From an uncultured Paracoccaceae bacterium (GTDB lineage: Bacteria > Pseudomonadota > Alphaproteobacteria > Rhodobacterales > Rhodobacteraceae), in the NCBI GenBank assembly GCA_905182105.1, contig CAJJAR010000004.1:28996-92995 (forward strand): DNA of 64,000 bases, given 5' to 3'. Numbering within the stretch: position 1 is the first letter of the stretch; every line of letters begins with the position of its first letter. The notes under the pieces are model-generated. The model worked only from the letters and a program-made list of their open reading frames with translations. It did not search any database and was not told the DNA's origin. Below, in pieces: positions 44,781 to 53,654 of this stretch. Position numbers and translations under genes: made by a program.

Positions 44781-45896
44781 ATGATGCGCACCCGTGCAGC
44801 AGTTGCAGTCACAGCAGGTCAGCCACTTCAAGTTATGGAAGTGAACCTTGACGGTCCACATGCAGGCGAAGTTTTGGTTGAAATCAAAGCGACAGGCCTA
44901 TGCCACACAGATGAATTTACCCGTTCAGGCGATGATCCAGAAGGTATCTTCCCAGCGATTTTGGGCCATGAGGGCGCAGGCGTTGTAATCGAAATCGGCG
45001 AAGGCGTAACATCATTGGAAGTGGGCGATCACGTGATCCCGCTTTACACACCAGAATGTCGTGAGTGCGAGTACTGCCTGAACCCAAAAACCAACCTTTG
45101 CCAAAAAGTGCGCAGCACACAAGGCCAAGGCTTGTTGCCAGACGGTTCCACACGCTTTTCTATGTTGGATGGCACACCGATCCACCACTATATGGGTTGT
45201 TCCACTTTCGCGAACCACACAGTTGTTCCAGAGATCGCATTGGCGAAGGTCCGTAAAGACGCGCCATTCGACAAAATCTGCTACATCGGGTGTGGTGTAA
45301 CTACGGGCATTGGCGCTGTTATCAACACGGCCAAAGTTGAAATCGGTTCAACGGCTATCGTCTTTGGTCTGGGCGGCATCGGCTTGAACGTTCTTCAAGG
45401 CTTGCGTCTTGCGGGGGCGGATCAAATCGTTGGTGTGGATCTGAATGAAGGCCGTATTGAGATGGGCGAACGTTTCGGCATGACTCATTTTGTGAACCCA
45501 TCTAAAGTTGAGGGCGATCTGGTTGAGCATCTTGTTGAACTAACGGGCGGTGGTGCAGATTACACGTTTGATGCAACTGGCAACGTAGGCGTCATGCGTA
45601 CTGCCCTAGAGGCGTCACACAAAGGTTGGGGTGAGAGCATCATCATCGGCGTGGCACCAGCAGGCGCTGAAATCTCAACACGCCCGTTTCAATTGGTCAC
45701 CGGTCGTACATGGCGCGGAACTGCGTTTGGTGGGGCCAAAGGCCGTACAGATGTTCCAAAAATCGTTGATTGGTATATGAATGGCAAGATCGAGATCGAC
45801 CCCATGATCACGCACAAGCTGACACTTGATCAAATCAATGAGGGCTTTGAATTGATGCATGCTGGTAAGTCTATCCGCGCAGTTGTTGAATTCTAA
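44781..45896 (+). CDS. adhC: S-(hydroxymethyl)glutathione dehydrogenase (class III alcohol dehydrogenase)
   Basis: 371 aa from the ATG at 44781 with AGGAG 8 bases upstream. It oxidises the formaldehyde-glutathione adduct to S-formylglutathione with NAD. Zinc residues occur in ATGLCHTDEFTRSG, ILGHEGAGVV, PECRECEYCLNPKTNLC and YIGCGVTTGIGAV; the NAD motif is FGLGGIGLNVLQGLRLAG. The class III hallmark region STRFSMLDGTPIHHYMGCST is intact. No S-formylglutathione hydrolase gene adjoins it. Confidence 0.9.
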   Translation: MMRTRAAVAVTAGQPLQVMEVNLDGPHAGEVLVEIKATGLCHTDEFTRSGDDPEGIFPAILGHEGAGVVIEIGEGVTSLEVGDHVIPLYTPECRECEYCLNPKTNLCQKVRSTQGQGLLPDGSTRFSMLDGTPIHHYMGCSTFANHTVVPEIALAKVRKDAPFDKICYIGCGVTTGIGAVINTAKVEIGSTAIVFGLGGIGLNVLQGLRLAGADQIVGVDLNEGRIEMGERFGMTHFVNPSKVEGDLVEHLVELTGGGADYTFDATGNVGVMRTALEASHKGWGESIIIGVAPAGAEISTRPFQLVTGRTWRGTAFGGAKGRTDVPKIVDWYMNGKIEIDPMITHKLTLDQINEGFELMHAGKSIRAVVEF

Positions 45897-46201
45897 ATTA
45901 AGCTGATATTTAAAAAGGTTAGCGCTGAAAACAGGGTTAACAATTCGTGAATTGCATTTGCCTTGGATGAGGTGAGCAAACTGTGAAGTTCGCGGGTTGA
46001 ATTGCACAGTTTTGCGTTTGTGGCAGCTGTTTTGGCTGTCGTGGGATTTGGGCAATGTTCAGAGCACTTTGCTAACTGTGCAGTTTGTAGTGAATATTGA
46101 GACGCACGCTCAATTAACTAGTTCTCGGAACGCCACTGCGGAGTGGTTTATTTTGCTTGGATGCATATATCTCAAATAACCCAATTAAGAGGCACCTTGC
46201 G
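45897..46201. other. Intergenic region, no gene recognised
   Basis: 305 bp between adhC and the iorAB-like operon. I see no credible reading frame on the plus strand; the minus-strand frame here is antisense to adhC. Two AACTGTG-type words (near 45980 and 46073) and one reverse copy (CACAGTT, near 46006) occur, which may be binding sites for a regulator of the downstream operon, but the pattern is weak. Confidence 0.4.
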
Positions 46202-46678
46202 ATGAAAGTAACCGTTAACGGCACCCAGCACGACATCGACGTTGAGCCTGATATGCCCCTTCTTTGGGTGCTGCGCGACGAACTAGGGATCACAGGTCCT
46301 AAGTACGGTTGCGGTATTGCCCAGTGCGGTGCTTGCACCGTTCATATGAACGGCGAAGCTGTCAAAGCCTGTCAAGTTGCTGCAGAAGATATTGATGGAG
46401 AAGTCGTTACAATTGAGGGGCTTGGTACACCTGATGCGATGCACGCTGTGCAATCTGCATGGGTCGAACATCAAGTTGCACAATGTGGTTACTGTCAGTC
46501 CGGTCAGATGATGGCGGCGGCTGCATTTGTGCTGGAAACACCAGCACCCACTGACGATGAAATTGACGACGCAATGAGCAGCAACCTTTGCCGTTGTGGC
46601 ACTTACCCCCGTATCCGCGCCGCTGTGAAAACAGCTGCCAAAAACCTAAGCGAGGCCTTAGTCCATGGGAAAGCTTAA
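46202..46678 (+). CDS. 2Fe-2S subunit of a molybdenum hydroxylase (IorA-like)
   Basis: 158 aa from the ATG at 46202 (GAGG 9 bases upstream); the frame opens earlier without a ribosome site. Two iron-sulfur cluster sites are visible: [14 protein letters not shown] plus a later Cys (plant-type), and [10 protein letters not shown] with [14 protein letters not shown]. This is the small subunit of isoquinoline 1-oxidoreductase-type enzymes. It overlaps the large-subunit gene by 14 bp. The substrate is unknown; an N-heterocycle or an aldehyde fits the family. Confidence 0.9.
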   Translation: MKVTVNGTQHDIDVEPDMPLLWVLRDELGITGPKYGCGIAQCGACTVHMNGEAVKACQVAAEDIDGEVVTIEGLGTPDAMHAVQSAWVEHQVAQCGYCQSGQMMAAAAFVLETPAPTDDEIDDAMSSNLCRCGTYPRIRAAVKTAAKNLSEALVHGKA

Positions 46679-48905
46679 AACAATCTTTCGGCGTACATTT
46701 TTAATTGGTTCTGTCGCCATTGTCAGCGGTGTTGCATTTGGCGTTTACCGCTACAAAACGCCTTATGCGAATCCGTTGCTAAATGACCTGGCAGATGGTG
46801 AAGCTGCGCTGACAGCATATGTGAAAATTGATGCGTCTGGCATCATGCTAATCACGCCACGCGCTGACAGCGGACAGGGGGCGTATTCAGTCCAAGCTAT
46901 TCTTATCGCGGAAGAACTAGACGTTGAATTGGATCAGATCAATGTTGATCCGGGCATGCCTGACAAGGCTTATTATAACACGGCTTTTGGCGACGGCGGG
47001 GCACCTTTTGCTGCGACCGACGATGGGTTCGCGGCGAAATCAACGCGTACCGTAATAAATTCATTGATGAAATTCCTTGGCATGCAGGTCACGGGGGGCT
47101 CAACTACCGTGCCAGATTCATATGAAAAACTACGTGTTGTTGGCGCTGTCGCTCGTGAAACGCTGAAAGCTGCAGCGGCTGAAAAGACAGGTATTGCCGT
47201 TGCTGATCTGAGGACAAAAGCTGGCAAGGTTATCACACCTGATGGCACTGAAATCCGCTATGAGGACTTGGCCGCGATTGCAGGGACGCTAGACCCAGTA
47301 GAGGACGTGACATTGCGCGACCCAAGCATATGGCGTATTTTGGGAAAACAACACCAACGCTATGATACAATTTCGAAATCTACAGGCACTCAAGCCTATG
47401 GTATCGATTTCAAACGCGACGGTATGGTGCACGCAATGGTGCGCACAAACCCACGTCGTGGCGGTAAAATGATCAGCTTTGATGACACTGAAGCGAAAGC
47501 GATGCGCGGCGTTCAAAAGGTGCTCCCGATCACGGGCGGCATTGCCGTTGTGGCCGACAACACATGGCGTGCGATTCAAGCCGCGAATGCTGTTGAGATC
47601 GAGTGGGGATCCGCGCCGTATCCTGCCGAAATGAATGCGCATTGGCAGGCACTGTCCGATAGTTTCAACGAGGATCAACAAGACAGCCGCCAACGCGATG
47701 ACGGCGATGTCGTTGCTGCGATGGACGGGGCAGATGTGATCGAGGCCGAGTACCGCGCGCCCTATCTGGCCCACGCACCGCTTGAGCCTATCAGTGCCGT
47801 TGTTGAAGTGTCTGCGGATCGTGTGGACGTATGGACAGGTACGCAAATTCCACGTTTCGTTCAGACCAATGTGTCAAAGATGACAGGCGTCGATTTTGAT
47901 GATGTGCACGTGCATGTTTTGATGATGGGAGGCAGCTTTGGCCATCGCCTTGAAGACCGTGTTGTTAAAGAAGCCATCGAAATTGCAATGCAGATGCCGG
48001 GTGTTCCGGTCAAGCTGACCTATTCACGTGAAGAAGATATGGCGCACAACGACACCCGCCAAATCGCTATGGCACGCGGGCGCGGCACTGTTAAAAATGG
48101 TCAAGTCGAAACGATGGACTTGGGCATCGCGATGCCGTCCGTGGTAGCCAGTCAAATGGGCCGTCAGGGTCTGTCCCTTCCAGGCCCAGATACGCAGATT
48201 GTTGCGGGTGCATGGGAACAACCGCTTAGCATCCCCAACTACCGTATCACCGGTTATCGCGCGCCAGAGTTGGCACCGATCTCAAGCTGGCGTTCCGTTG
48301 GGGCCTCCACAAACGGATTTTTCCACGATGTGTTCTTGGACGAGCTGATCCATGCAGCTGGTGCTGACCCTATGGAAGAACGCTTGCGTCTGTGCTGGCA
48401 TGAACCATCGCGTAAGGTACTGGAAAAGGTTGCTGAAATATCCAATTGGGGTGCGCCTTTGGCACCCAACATAGGGCGTGGTGTTGGTTTCTGCATGTCC
48501 TTTGGTGTGGCCGTGGCTGAGGTGGTTGAGGTGACCAATACTGAGGATGGCATAAAGCTAGACAACGTTTGGGTTGCGGCAGAGGTTGGTAAAGTTATCG
48601 ACCCGAACATGTTTGAAAACATGGTTCAGGGCGGTGTTAACTGGGCCTTGGGGCATGCTATCATGTCTGAGATTACCTATTCCGATGGTATGACTGAACA
48701 AGAGAACTTTGATACTTTTGAATCCTTGCGCATGTATCAATCGCCAAAGATTGAGGTCGCAGGTTTGGAAAACGGCGACCACGTGCGTGGCATGGGCGAA
48801 CCCATGGTTCCACCAGCTGCTGCTGCATTGTCTAATGCGATCTTTGCGGCGACCGACCAACGTATTCGCGAAATGCCGATGAACAAGTTTATCGACTTCG
48901 TATAA
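46665..48905 (+). CDS. Molybdopterin-binding subunit of a molybdenum hydroxylase (IorB-like)
   Basis: 746 aa. The N-terminus has [20 protein letters not shown], a likely twin-arginine signal or anchor, so the enzyme is probably periplasmic. Molybdenum-cofactor regions include [40 protein letters not shown] and the C-terminal catalytic Glu motif [19 protein letters not shown]. There is no FAD subunit; IorAB-type enzymes pass electrons to cytochromes instead. No cofactor-insertion (XdhC-like) gene is adjacent. Confidence 0.9.
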   Translation: MGKLKTIFRRTFLIGSVAIVSGVAFGVYRYKTPYANPLLNDLADGEAALTAYVKIDASGIMLITPRADSGQGAYSVQAILIAEELDVELDQINVDPGMPDKAYYNTAFGDGGAPFAATDDGFAAKSTRTVINSLMKFLGMQVTGGSTTVPDSYEKLRVVGAVARETLKAAAAEKTGIAVADLRTKAGKVITPDGTEIRYEDLAAIAGTLDPVEDVTLRDPSIWRILGKQHQRYDTISKSTGTQAYGIDFKRDGMVHAMVRTNPRRGGKMISFDDTEAKAMRGVQKVLPITGGIAVVADNTWRAIQAANAVEIEWGSAPYPAEMNAHWQALSDSFNEDQQDSRQRDDGDVVAAMDGADVIEAEYRAPYLAHAPLEPISAVVEVSADRVDVWTGTQIPRFVQTNVSKMTGVDFDDVHVHVLMMGGSFGHRLEDRVVKEAIEIAMQMPGVPVKLTYSREEDMAHNDTRQIAMARGRGTVKNGQVETMDLGIAMPSVVASQMGRQGLSLPGPDTQIVAGAWEQPLSIPNYRITGYRAPELAPISSWRSVGASTNGFFHDVFLDELIHAAGADPMEERLRLCWHEPSRKVLEKVAEISNWGAPLAPNIGRGVGFCMSFGVAVAEVVEVTNTEDGIKLDNVWVAAEVGKVIDPNMFENMVQGGVNWALGHAIMSEITYSDGMTEQENFDTFESLRMYQSPKIEVAGLENGDHVRGMGEPMVPPAAAALSNAIFAATDQRIREMPMNKFIDFV

Positions 48906-49017
48906 AAAACCGCGGTGGCCTTGTTGGGATAGGGCCACTGCGTTTCATGATCCAAGAACGACTTGTTATGGGCGTAAAATCACTTGACGCTTGGTCCAAA
49001 TCATCGTCGTTTGACGC

Positions 49018-50043
49018 ATGGAAATTTTTCAAAACACCCCCCGCAAACATGTATCTGGCTTGGACGATGTTCCAATCCCAAGCGTCGATCACCAATCCGT
49101 TGCAGACCTGATCCAACGTTGCCCTGAGGCAGCAGAAACACCGCTGCATGATGTGGCCAGTTTGGCCAATGATTTAGGCGTTGCATCCGTTTGGGTCAAG
49201 GACGAGCGCAATCGCATGGGGCTGGGCAGTTTTAAGGCATTGGGTGCAGCATATGTGATCGCACATGATGCCAAGGCAGGACGGGCAAAAGGCCGTACAT
49301 ATGTGACAGCAAGCGCTGGCAATCATGGTATGTCGGTCGCGGCGGGGGCTTCGGCCTTTGGGGCATCTGCCGTAGTCTATATTGCGGAATCGGTGCCTGA
49401 AGTTTTTGCTGATCGTTTACGCGGCTTGGGTGCGCAGGTTGTGCGCGAAGGTGCTATCTATGAGGACAGCATGGCGGCTGCGTTGAAGGCAGCCAATGAC
49501 AATTGCTGGGATATTCTGTCGGACACGTCATGGCCAGGGTATTACGAGCGCCCACATCGTTTGATGGAGGGCTATTTGATGCTCATGCGCGAGGCGATTG
49601 AGCAGGTGCCAGAGGTTCCCACCCATATCTTTTTGCAAGCAGGTGTGGGCGGTTTGGCCGGATCATGTGCTGCGCTGGCACGTGACGCGTGGGGGGCTGA
49701 ACCAACAATTGTGGTTGTTGAACCTGAGTTGGCACCAGCCTTGGTGGCCTCTGTTAAGGCAGGTAAATTTGTGACTGCGGAAGGTCCAGTTTCAAACATG
49801 GGTCGTTTGGATTGTAAGGAACCATCGTTGATCGCGCTTAAAGGGTTGGCGCGTGACGCGGATGTGTTCATCACGTTGACCGAGGATGAGGGCACTGCCG
49901 GCGCGGATTTGGCACAGGCGCATGGATACCCATCCAGTACGTCAGGAGCCGCTGGTTTGGCAGGTCTGGTCTCAACAAAGGAATCTTTAGCCATCGGTAA
50001 TGATGCGCTTGTGCTTTGTATTCTTAGCGAAGGTCCCGCATGA
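49018..50043 (+). CDS. PLP-dependent diaminopropionate ammonia-lyase-like enzyme
   Basis: 341 aa, fold type II PLP enzyme. The PLP lysine is in GLGSFKALGAAYVIA, the substrate loop is TASAGNHGMSVAAG, and the phosphate-binding glycine loop is QAGVGGLAGS. The GSFKALG motif and length resemble diaminopropionate ammonia-lyase (about 350-400 aa) more than threonine dehydratase. It is first of three coupled genes (ATGA overlap with the next) whose joint substrate is unknown. Alpha,beta-elimination of an amino acid is the likely chemistry. Confidence 0.8.
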   Translation: MEIFQNTPRKHVSGLDDVPIPSVDHQSVADLIQRCPEAAETPLHDVASLANDLGVASVWVKDERNRMGLGSFKALGAAYVIAHDAKAGRAKGRTYVTASAGNHGMSVAAGASAFGASAVVYIAESVPEVFADRLRGLGAQVVREGAIYEDSMAAALKAANDNCWDILSDTSWPGYYERPHRLMEGYLMLMREAIEQVPEVPTHIFLQAGVGGLAGSCAALARDAWGAEPTIVVVEPELAPALVASVKAGKFVTAEGPVSNMGRLDCKEPSLIALKGLARDADVFITLTEDEGTAGADLAQAHGYPSSTSGAAGLAGLVSTKESLAIGNDALVLCILSEGPA

Positions 50044-51197
50044 GCGCGGCCCCACAACGTGGATTTGGCGAGGCCGAATATCGTCATCGTTTGAGCCGTG
50101 CACAAACGATGATGGCGAAAGCAGGCTTAGCTTGTTTGTTGCTAAGCACTGAACCCGAAGTGCGTTATTTTACGGGTTATTTGACCCGTTTTTGGGAAAG
50201 CCCGGCGCGTCCGTGGTTTTTGATTGTCCCTGCTGTTGGCGATCCGATTGCTGTGATCCCATCCATTGGCGTGGCTTTGATGTCGCGCAGTTGGATCAAG
50301 GATATCCGCAGCTGGCGGTCCCCTGATTTGCAAGATGATGGCGTCAGCTTGCTACGCGATGCTTTGTGCGAAGTGGCAGGGACTGATGGAAAAATTGGTG
50401 TGCCGAGCGGGTTAGAAACCCATGTGCGTATGCCTATGCACAGCTGGAACGCGCTGCAACAGGGCCTTTCGATTGTGGACGATGCCGAAATCGTGGTGCG
50501 TTTGCGCAAGATCAAATCACAGGCTGAAATTGCCAAAATTGCGCAGGCAGGTGCAATTGCAACCCTTGCCTTTGCGCGTGTGCCTGAAATTGCGCAGGCA
50601 GGTGTGCCGTTGGAAAAGGTGTTCCGTCATTTTCAAATGTTACTGCTAGAGGAAGGGGCCGATTGGGTGCCTTATTTGGCAGGAGCGGCGGGTCAGGACG
50701 GGTATTACGACGTGATTTCTCCTGCGACTGAGGCGCCATTGGTGCAGGGCGATATCCTGATGTTGGATACTGGCGCTGCATGGGACGGATACTTCTGTGA
50801 TTTCGATCGCAACTTTGCGGTTGGGGCACCGTCTGCTATTGCCCAGTCGGGCCATAGCAATTTGATTGAGGCTGTTGATGCTGGGATGGCAGCTGCAAAA
50901 CCTGGTGCGATGATGTGTGATTTGTTCCATGCAATGGCAGGGGCGGTTGCTGGTGACAGTGACGCGGTGGCGAATGCAGGGCGTTTGGGTCACGGGTTAG
51001 GGATGCAGTTGACGGAATGGCCGTCGATTATACCTACGGACCGAACAGTGTTGGAAGCAGGTATGGTGCTGACGCTTGAGCCATCGGTGGAAACCGTTGA
51101 TGGGCGTATCATGGTGCATGAAGAAAACATCGCGATCACTGAAACGGGCTCGGTGTTCTTAAACGCGCGTTCAGGACCTTCGTTGGTCAGCGTATGA
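50040..51197 (+). CDS. M24 family metallopeptidase (Xaa-Pro peptidase-like)
   Basis: 385 aa with a creatinase-like N-terminal domain and a pita-bread C-terminal domain. The five metal ligands appear in order: Asp in MLDTGAAWDG, Asp in CDFDRNF, His in LGHGLGMQL, Glu in LTLEPSVE and Glu in MVHEENIAI. Both ends overlap neighbours by ATGA. M24 relatives cleave N-terminal Xaa-Pro or hydrolyse C-N bonds in cyclic compounds such as creatine and ectoine. The partner genes suggest a catabolic hydrolase acting on a derivatised amino acid. Confidence 0.85.
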   Translation: MSAAPQRGFGEAEYRHRLSRAQTMMAKAGLACLLLSTEPEVRYFTGYLTRFWESPARPWFLIVPAVGDPIAVIPSIGVALMSRSWIKDIRSWRSPDLQDDGVSLLRDALCEVAGTDGKIGVPSGLETHVRMPMHSWNALQQGLSIVDDAEIVVRLRKIKSQAEIAKIAQAGAIATLAFARVPEIAQAGVPLEKVFRHFQMLLLEEGADWVPYLAGAAGQDGYYDVISPATEAPLVQGDILMLDTGAAWDGYFCDFDRNFAVGAPSAIAQSGHSNLIEAVDAGMAAAKPGAMMCDLFHAMAGAVAGDSDAVANAGRLGHGLGMQLTEWPSIIPTDRTVLEAGMVLTLEPSVETVDGRIMVHEENIAITETGSVFLNARSGPSLVSV

Positions 51198-51916
51198 GTG
51201 TTTACAGCTACACTTTAGCCCCCAATGATACGCTGCCCATCGGGCTGATCGTGTTGCAAACCGACGAGACAATTGAGCGCGATATGCGCAGGATTCTGGG
51301 GGATGCGCCGCTGTACGTGACGCGGGTACCCAGTGCGCCGGTGGTGACTTCTGAAACGTTGCAGCAGATGGCCAATGAGATATCTGGGGCGGCATCATTG
51401 CTGCCACAAGCGGCTGAATTCAGTGCGATTGGTTATGGGTGTACCTCTGGAACCGCTCAGATCGGTCCCAATCACATCGCCAATTTGGTGAAAGCAGGGG
51501 CTGCGACACAAGGCGTGACAGAACCGGTTAGCGCGTTGATTGCAGTCTGCAATCGTCTGGGAATCAAACGACTGGCATTTTTGTCGCCTTATATCGCTGA
51601 GGTATCGGGGCGTCTGCGTGACGTATTGGCGGATGCTGATGTTCACACGCCTGTTTTTGGCAGCTTTGCCGAAGAGGTTGAGGAAAATGTTGTGCGTATT
51701 GATGGGCCATCCATCATCAATGCAGCGCGCGATTTATGTGCAGATGCGCAGGTGGACGGGTTGTTTTTGTCCTGTACGAATTTGCGGACATTGGATGTGA
51801 TTGCGCCGCTTGAGGCTGAGCTGGATATACCTGTGCTCAGCAGTAATTTGGTTCTTGGCTGGCACATGGCGCAACTTGCCGGGGTGCCGTTTTCGGGGTT
51901 GGGTAGATTGCGCTAG
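51194..51916 (+). CDS. Asp/Glu racemase superfamily protein (maleate isomerase/EutA-like)
   Basis: 240 aa. Two cysteines in the family's catalytic positions are visible: IGYGCTSGTAQIG near residue 82 and LFLSCTNLRTLD near residue 196. This is the group that includes maleate isomerase, arylmalonate decarboxylase and EutA of ectoine use. It overlaps the M24 gene by ATGA and is the last gene of the trio. It may racemise or isomerise the amino acid fed to the PLP lyase. Confidence 0.82.
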   Translation: MSVYSYTLAPNDTLPIGLIVLQTDETIERDMRRILGDAPLYVTRVPSAPVVTSETLQQMANEISGAASLLPQAAEFSAIGYGCTSGTAQIGPNHIANLVKAGAATQGVTEPVSALIAVCNRLGIKRLAFLSPYIAEVSGRLRDVLADADVHTPVFGSFAEEVEENVVRIDGPSIINAARDLCADAQVDGLFLSCTNLRTLDVIAPLEAELDIPVLSSNLVLGWHMAQLAGVPFSGLGRLR

Positions 51917-52312
51917 GGCTCAATCAGGTCCCTGAAGAACTCCAAATCTTCAATGCGGTTTAGGGCCAGGCGCTCAAGACAGATGTATTGAATGAGCGGC
52001 TGGATTGAGCCACCGCGCGCAATTGTGATTTCGGCCAGACATGCCTGATCGCGGCACTTGATCCAAGTGCGCTGCGCTGTGTGCAACATCCTCGCTCGGG
52101 ATTTCATTATTTTCTAGGTGACTATTGCGATCTTTGGCGTCGCGAATTGCGATTTTCTATGTGTGGTTCAGCAATGCATCTGCAGAGGCATAGGCGCTTG
52201 AGGCGCAGTCATTCATGTCCATCTGCGTTTGGGGTGCTGAGCAGTCGGGTGATTGCGCAAAACCCGCAACCGGTAGAAGGGCGGTGACTACAGCCAAGAT
52301 GAGGGTTTTCAT
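51913..52312 (-). pseudogene. LprI/DUF1311-like lipoprotein or lysozyme-inhibitor-like gene, broken
   Basis: The 5' part (from the ATG at 52312) encodes a signal peptide and SPDCSAPQTQMDMNDCASSA, the DUF1311/LprI start, but stops at 52157-52159. Beyond the stop the same frame continues sensibly for about 25 codons (KIAIRDAKDRN). The family C-terminus (LHTAQRTWIKCRDQACLAEI, YICLERLALNRIEDLEFF) then appears in another frame up to 51913. One in-frame stop and one frameshift are therefore present. It ends overlapping the convergent racemase gene. Confidence 0.75.
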
Positions 52313-52455
52313 AAAGTGTTTGCATTTAGCTTGTGTGACAGGGTTGTGTTGCCATTGTACTGTGATCATCTGCGAATTTTGTAAACATTAGAAATTATAA
52401 TCTGTACCTTAGCATCTTGACCCCCCCAGGGCTTTGACGTAGGTCGTGATATGGC

Positions 52456-52529
52456 GCGGGTATGGTGAAATGGTATCATAAGAGCCTTCCAAGCTTAAGG
52501 CGCGGGTTCGATTCCCGCTACCCGCTCCA
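52456..52529 (+). tRNA. tRNA-Gly (anticodon TCC)
   Basis: 74 nt cloverleaf with encoded CCA. The acceptor stem GCGGGTA pairs with TACCCGC, followed by T and CCA. The D-arm region is TGGTGAAATGGTATCA, the anticodon loop CTTCCAA (TCC reads GGA/GGG glycine codons), and the T-arm GCGGGTTCGATTCCCGC. It lies at the left edge of the IS-remnant and type VI secretion region and could have served as an integration site; I found no second copy of its 3' end in the window. Confidence 0.95.
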
Positions 52530-53027
52530 ACCGCTAATTTTCATATGAATACAAATATTTACTTGAAATTGTGGGCACTGTTTATGTACAATTATTACAC
52601 ATATGATTTGAGGAACTGCGCTGGGCATTAAAAGAACCCGACCCCTATCTTAAGAAGCTGAGCCAGTTGGGTTCTTCTTGCTGCCCTTAACCCTGCTGTT
52701 AATTGGGTGAGCTTGGACAGCTTTGGTCCATCAGCAGTTGTCGTGCATTGACCATTAGCACCTGTAGGTCTGAAAGCTGAGTGAGGTGGATCATCATGAA
52801 AATGAACCACATTTTCTTCGTGTACCTAGGCTGGGAGGCAGGGATATACTAACGACGATGATCGCAAGTGACTAAGTTGTGGACTAGGATATCGTATCCC
52901 CAGTCTCTCTACGGTCTATCCAGGGCTACTCATGTGGGAACTGATCTTATATCTTCTTCTAGTGATCCCTATTGAGCCTCCCCCTTTGAAGTGGTCCGCC
53001 CCTATAGTTAGGAACGGAGGACCAGAG
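52530..53027. other. Non-coding region after tRNA-Gly, probable decayed island edge
   Basis: 498 bp without a credible gene. Short frames carry no recognisable motif. From about 52986 the sequence TTTGAAGTGGTCCGCCCCT looks like the left end of the IS3-type element whose decayed orfA follows. Confidence 0.45.
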
Positions 53028-53335
53028 ATGGCTATTAAGAGACCCAGGTCCGAAGAAATTGTTGTGAAGTTACGGTAGGTTTAAGTTCTAATGGGACAAG
53101 GTATGCCCCGGATTGACGCGATCCGTCAAATCAGTGTGACTGAACAAACCTAATACCGTTGGAAGAGGAAGTACGGTGGATTGGGCACAGAACAACTCAA
53201 GGAACTGAAGTGGTTACAGAAAGAGAACGATCGTCTTCGCCGAGCAGTATAGGACCTTACGCTGGACAAGCTGATCCTAAAGGAGGCTGCATCGGGAAAC
53301 TTCTGAGCCCTTCGCGCCACCGTGCCTGCATTGAC
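53028..53335 (+). pseudogene. IS3 family transposase remnant (orfA with four nonsense codons, start of orfB)
   Basis: From the ATG at 53028 one frame runs to a TGA at 53304-53306 and encodes an IS3 OrfA: MAIKRPRSEEIVVKLR, GMPRIDAIRQISVTEQ, then the leucine-zipper part KWLQKENDRLRRAV and LTLDKLILKEAASGNF. Four in-frame stops interrupt it at 53076, 53082, 53151 and 53250, all consistent with point changes and with no frameshift. OrfB begins in the other frame (LLSPSRHRACID) but ends after about 12 codons. The element is dead. Confidence 0.88.
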
Positions 53336-53346
53336 GCTTCTGAGGT

Positions 53347-53407
53347 GCCATATTTGGGAATCAGGTTCCCACAAAAACTCACTCCACATAACGCGCGGTT
53401 AATTGTA
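53347..53407 (+). repeat. 61-bp diverged repeat, copy 1 (upstream of vgrG)
   Basis: GCCATATTTGGGAATC...GGTTAATTGTA matches 57049-57109 at 54 of 61 positions by hand alignment, same orientation. Both copies contain TGGGAA/TTCCCA-type inverted arms (GGGAA-N5-TTCCC). This copy follows the truncated IS3 orfB by about 12 bp and precedes vgrG by about 250 bp. The 319 bp from 53336 to 53654 hold no other recognisable gene. Confidence 0.75.
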
Positions 53408-53654
53408 TCCAACACTTGTTCGGACCTATCTAAAGCGCCCTGTGCACGACCCAGGGAGTTAACCGGACATTGAGGCTACTTGATTAGAACGGCTTTGTTG
53501 AAACAAAGGTTCAAGATCACTTCAGGTTGGAAACCTCCATCCAAGGGTCAACTTGTTCAAGCCTTTCTGACAATACGAATTATGAATATGCCTGAAATAA
53601 TCTGGGATAGTCTCTGTCCCTTTTACGGGTGCAAATTGCGGGAGCTTTGGTATT

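Noticed and set aside
45675..46055. 126-codon minus-strand frame
   Set aside because: Mostly antisense to adhC, no ribosome site, composition unlike a protein of this genome.
49018..51916. Ectoine utilisation operon (eutABCDE)
   Set aside because: EutC and EutE are absent, the M24 protein lacks resemblance to ectoine hydrolase, and the lyase looks like diaminopropionate ammonia-lyase.
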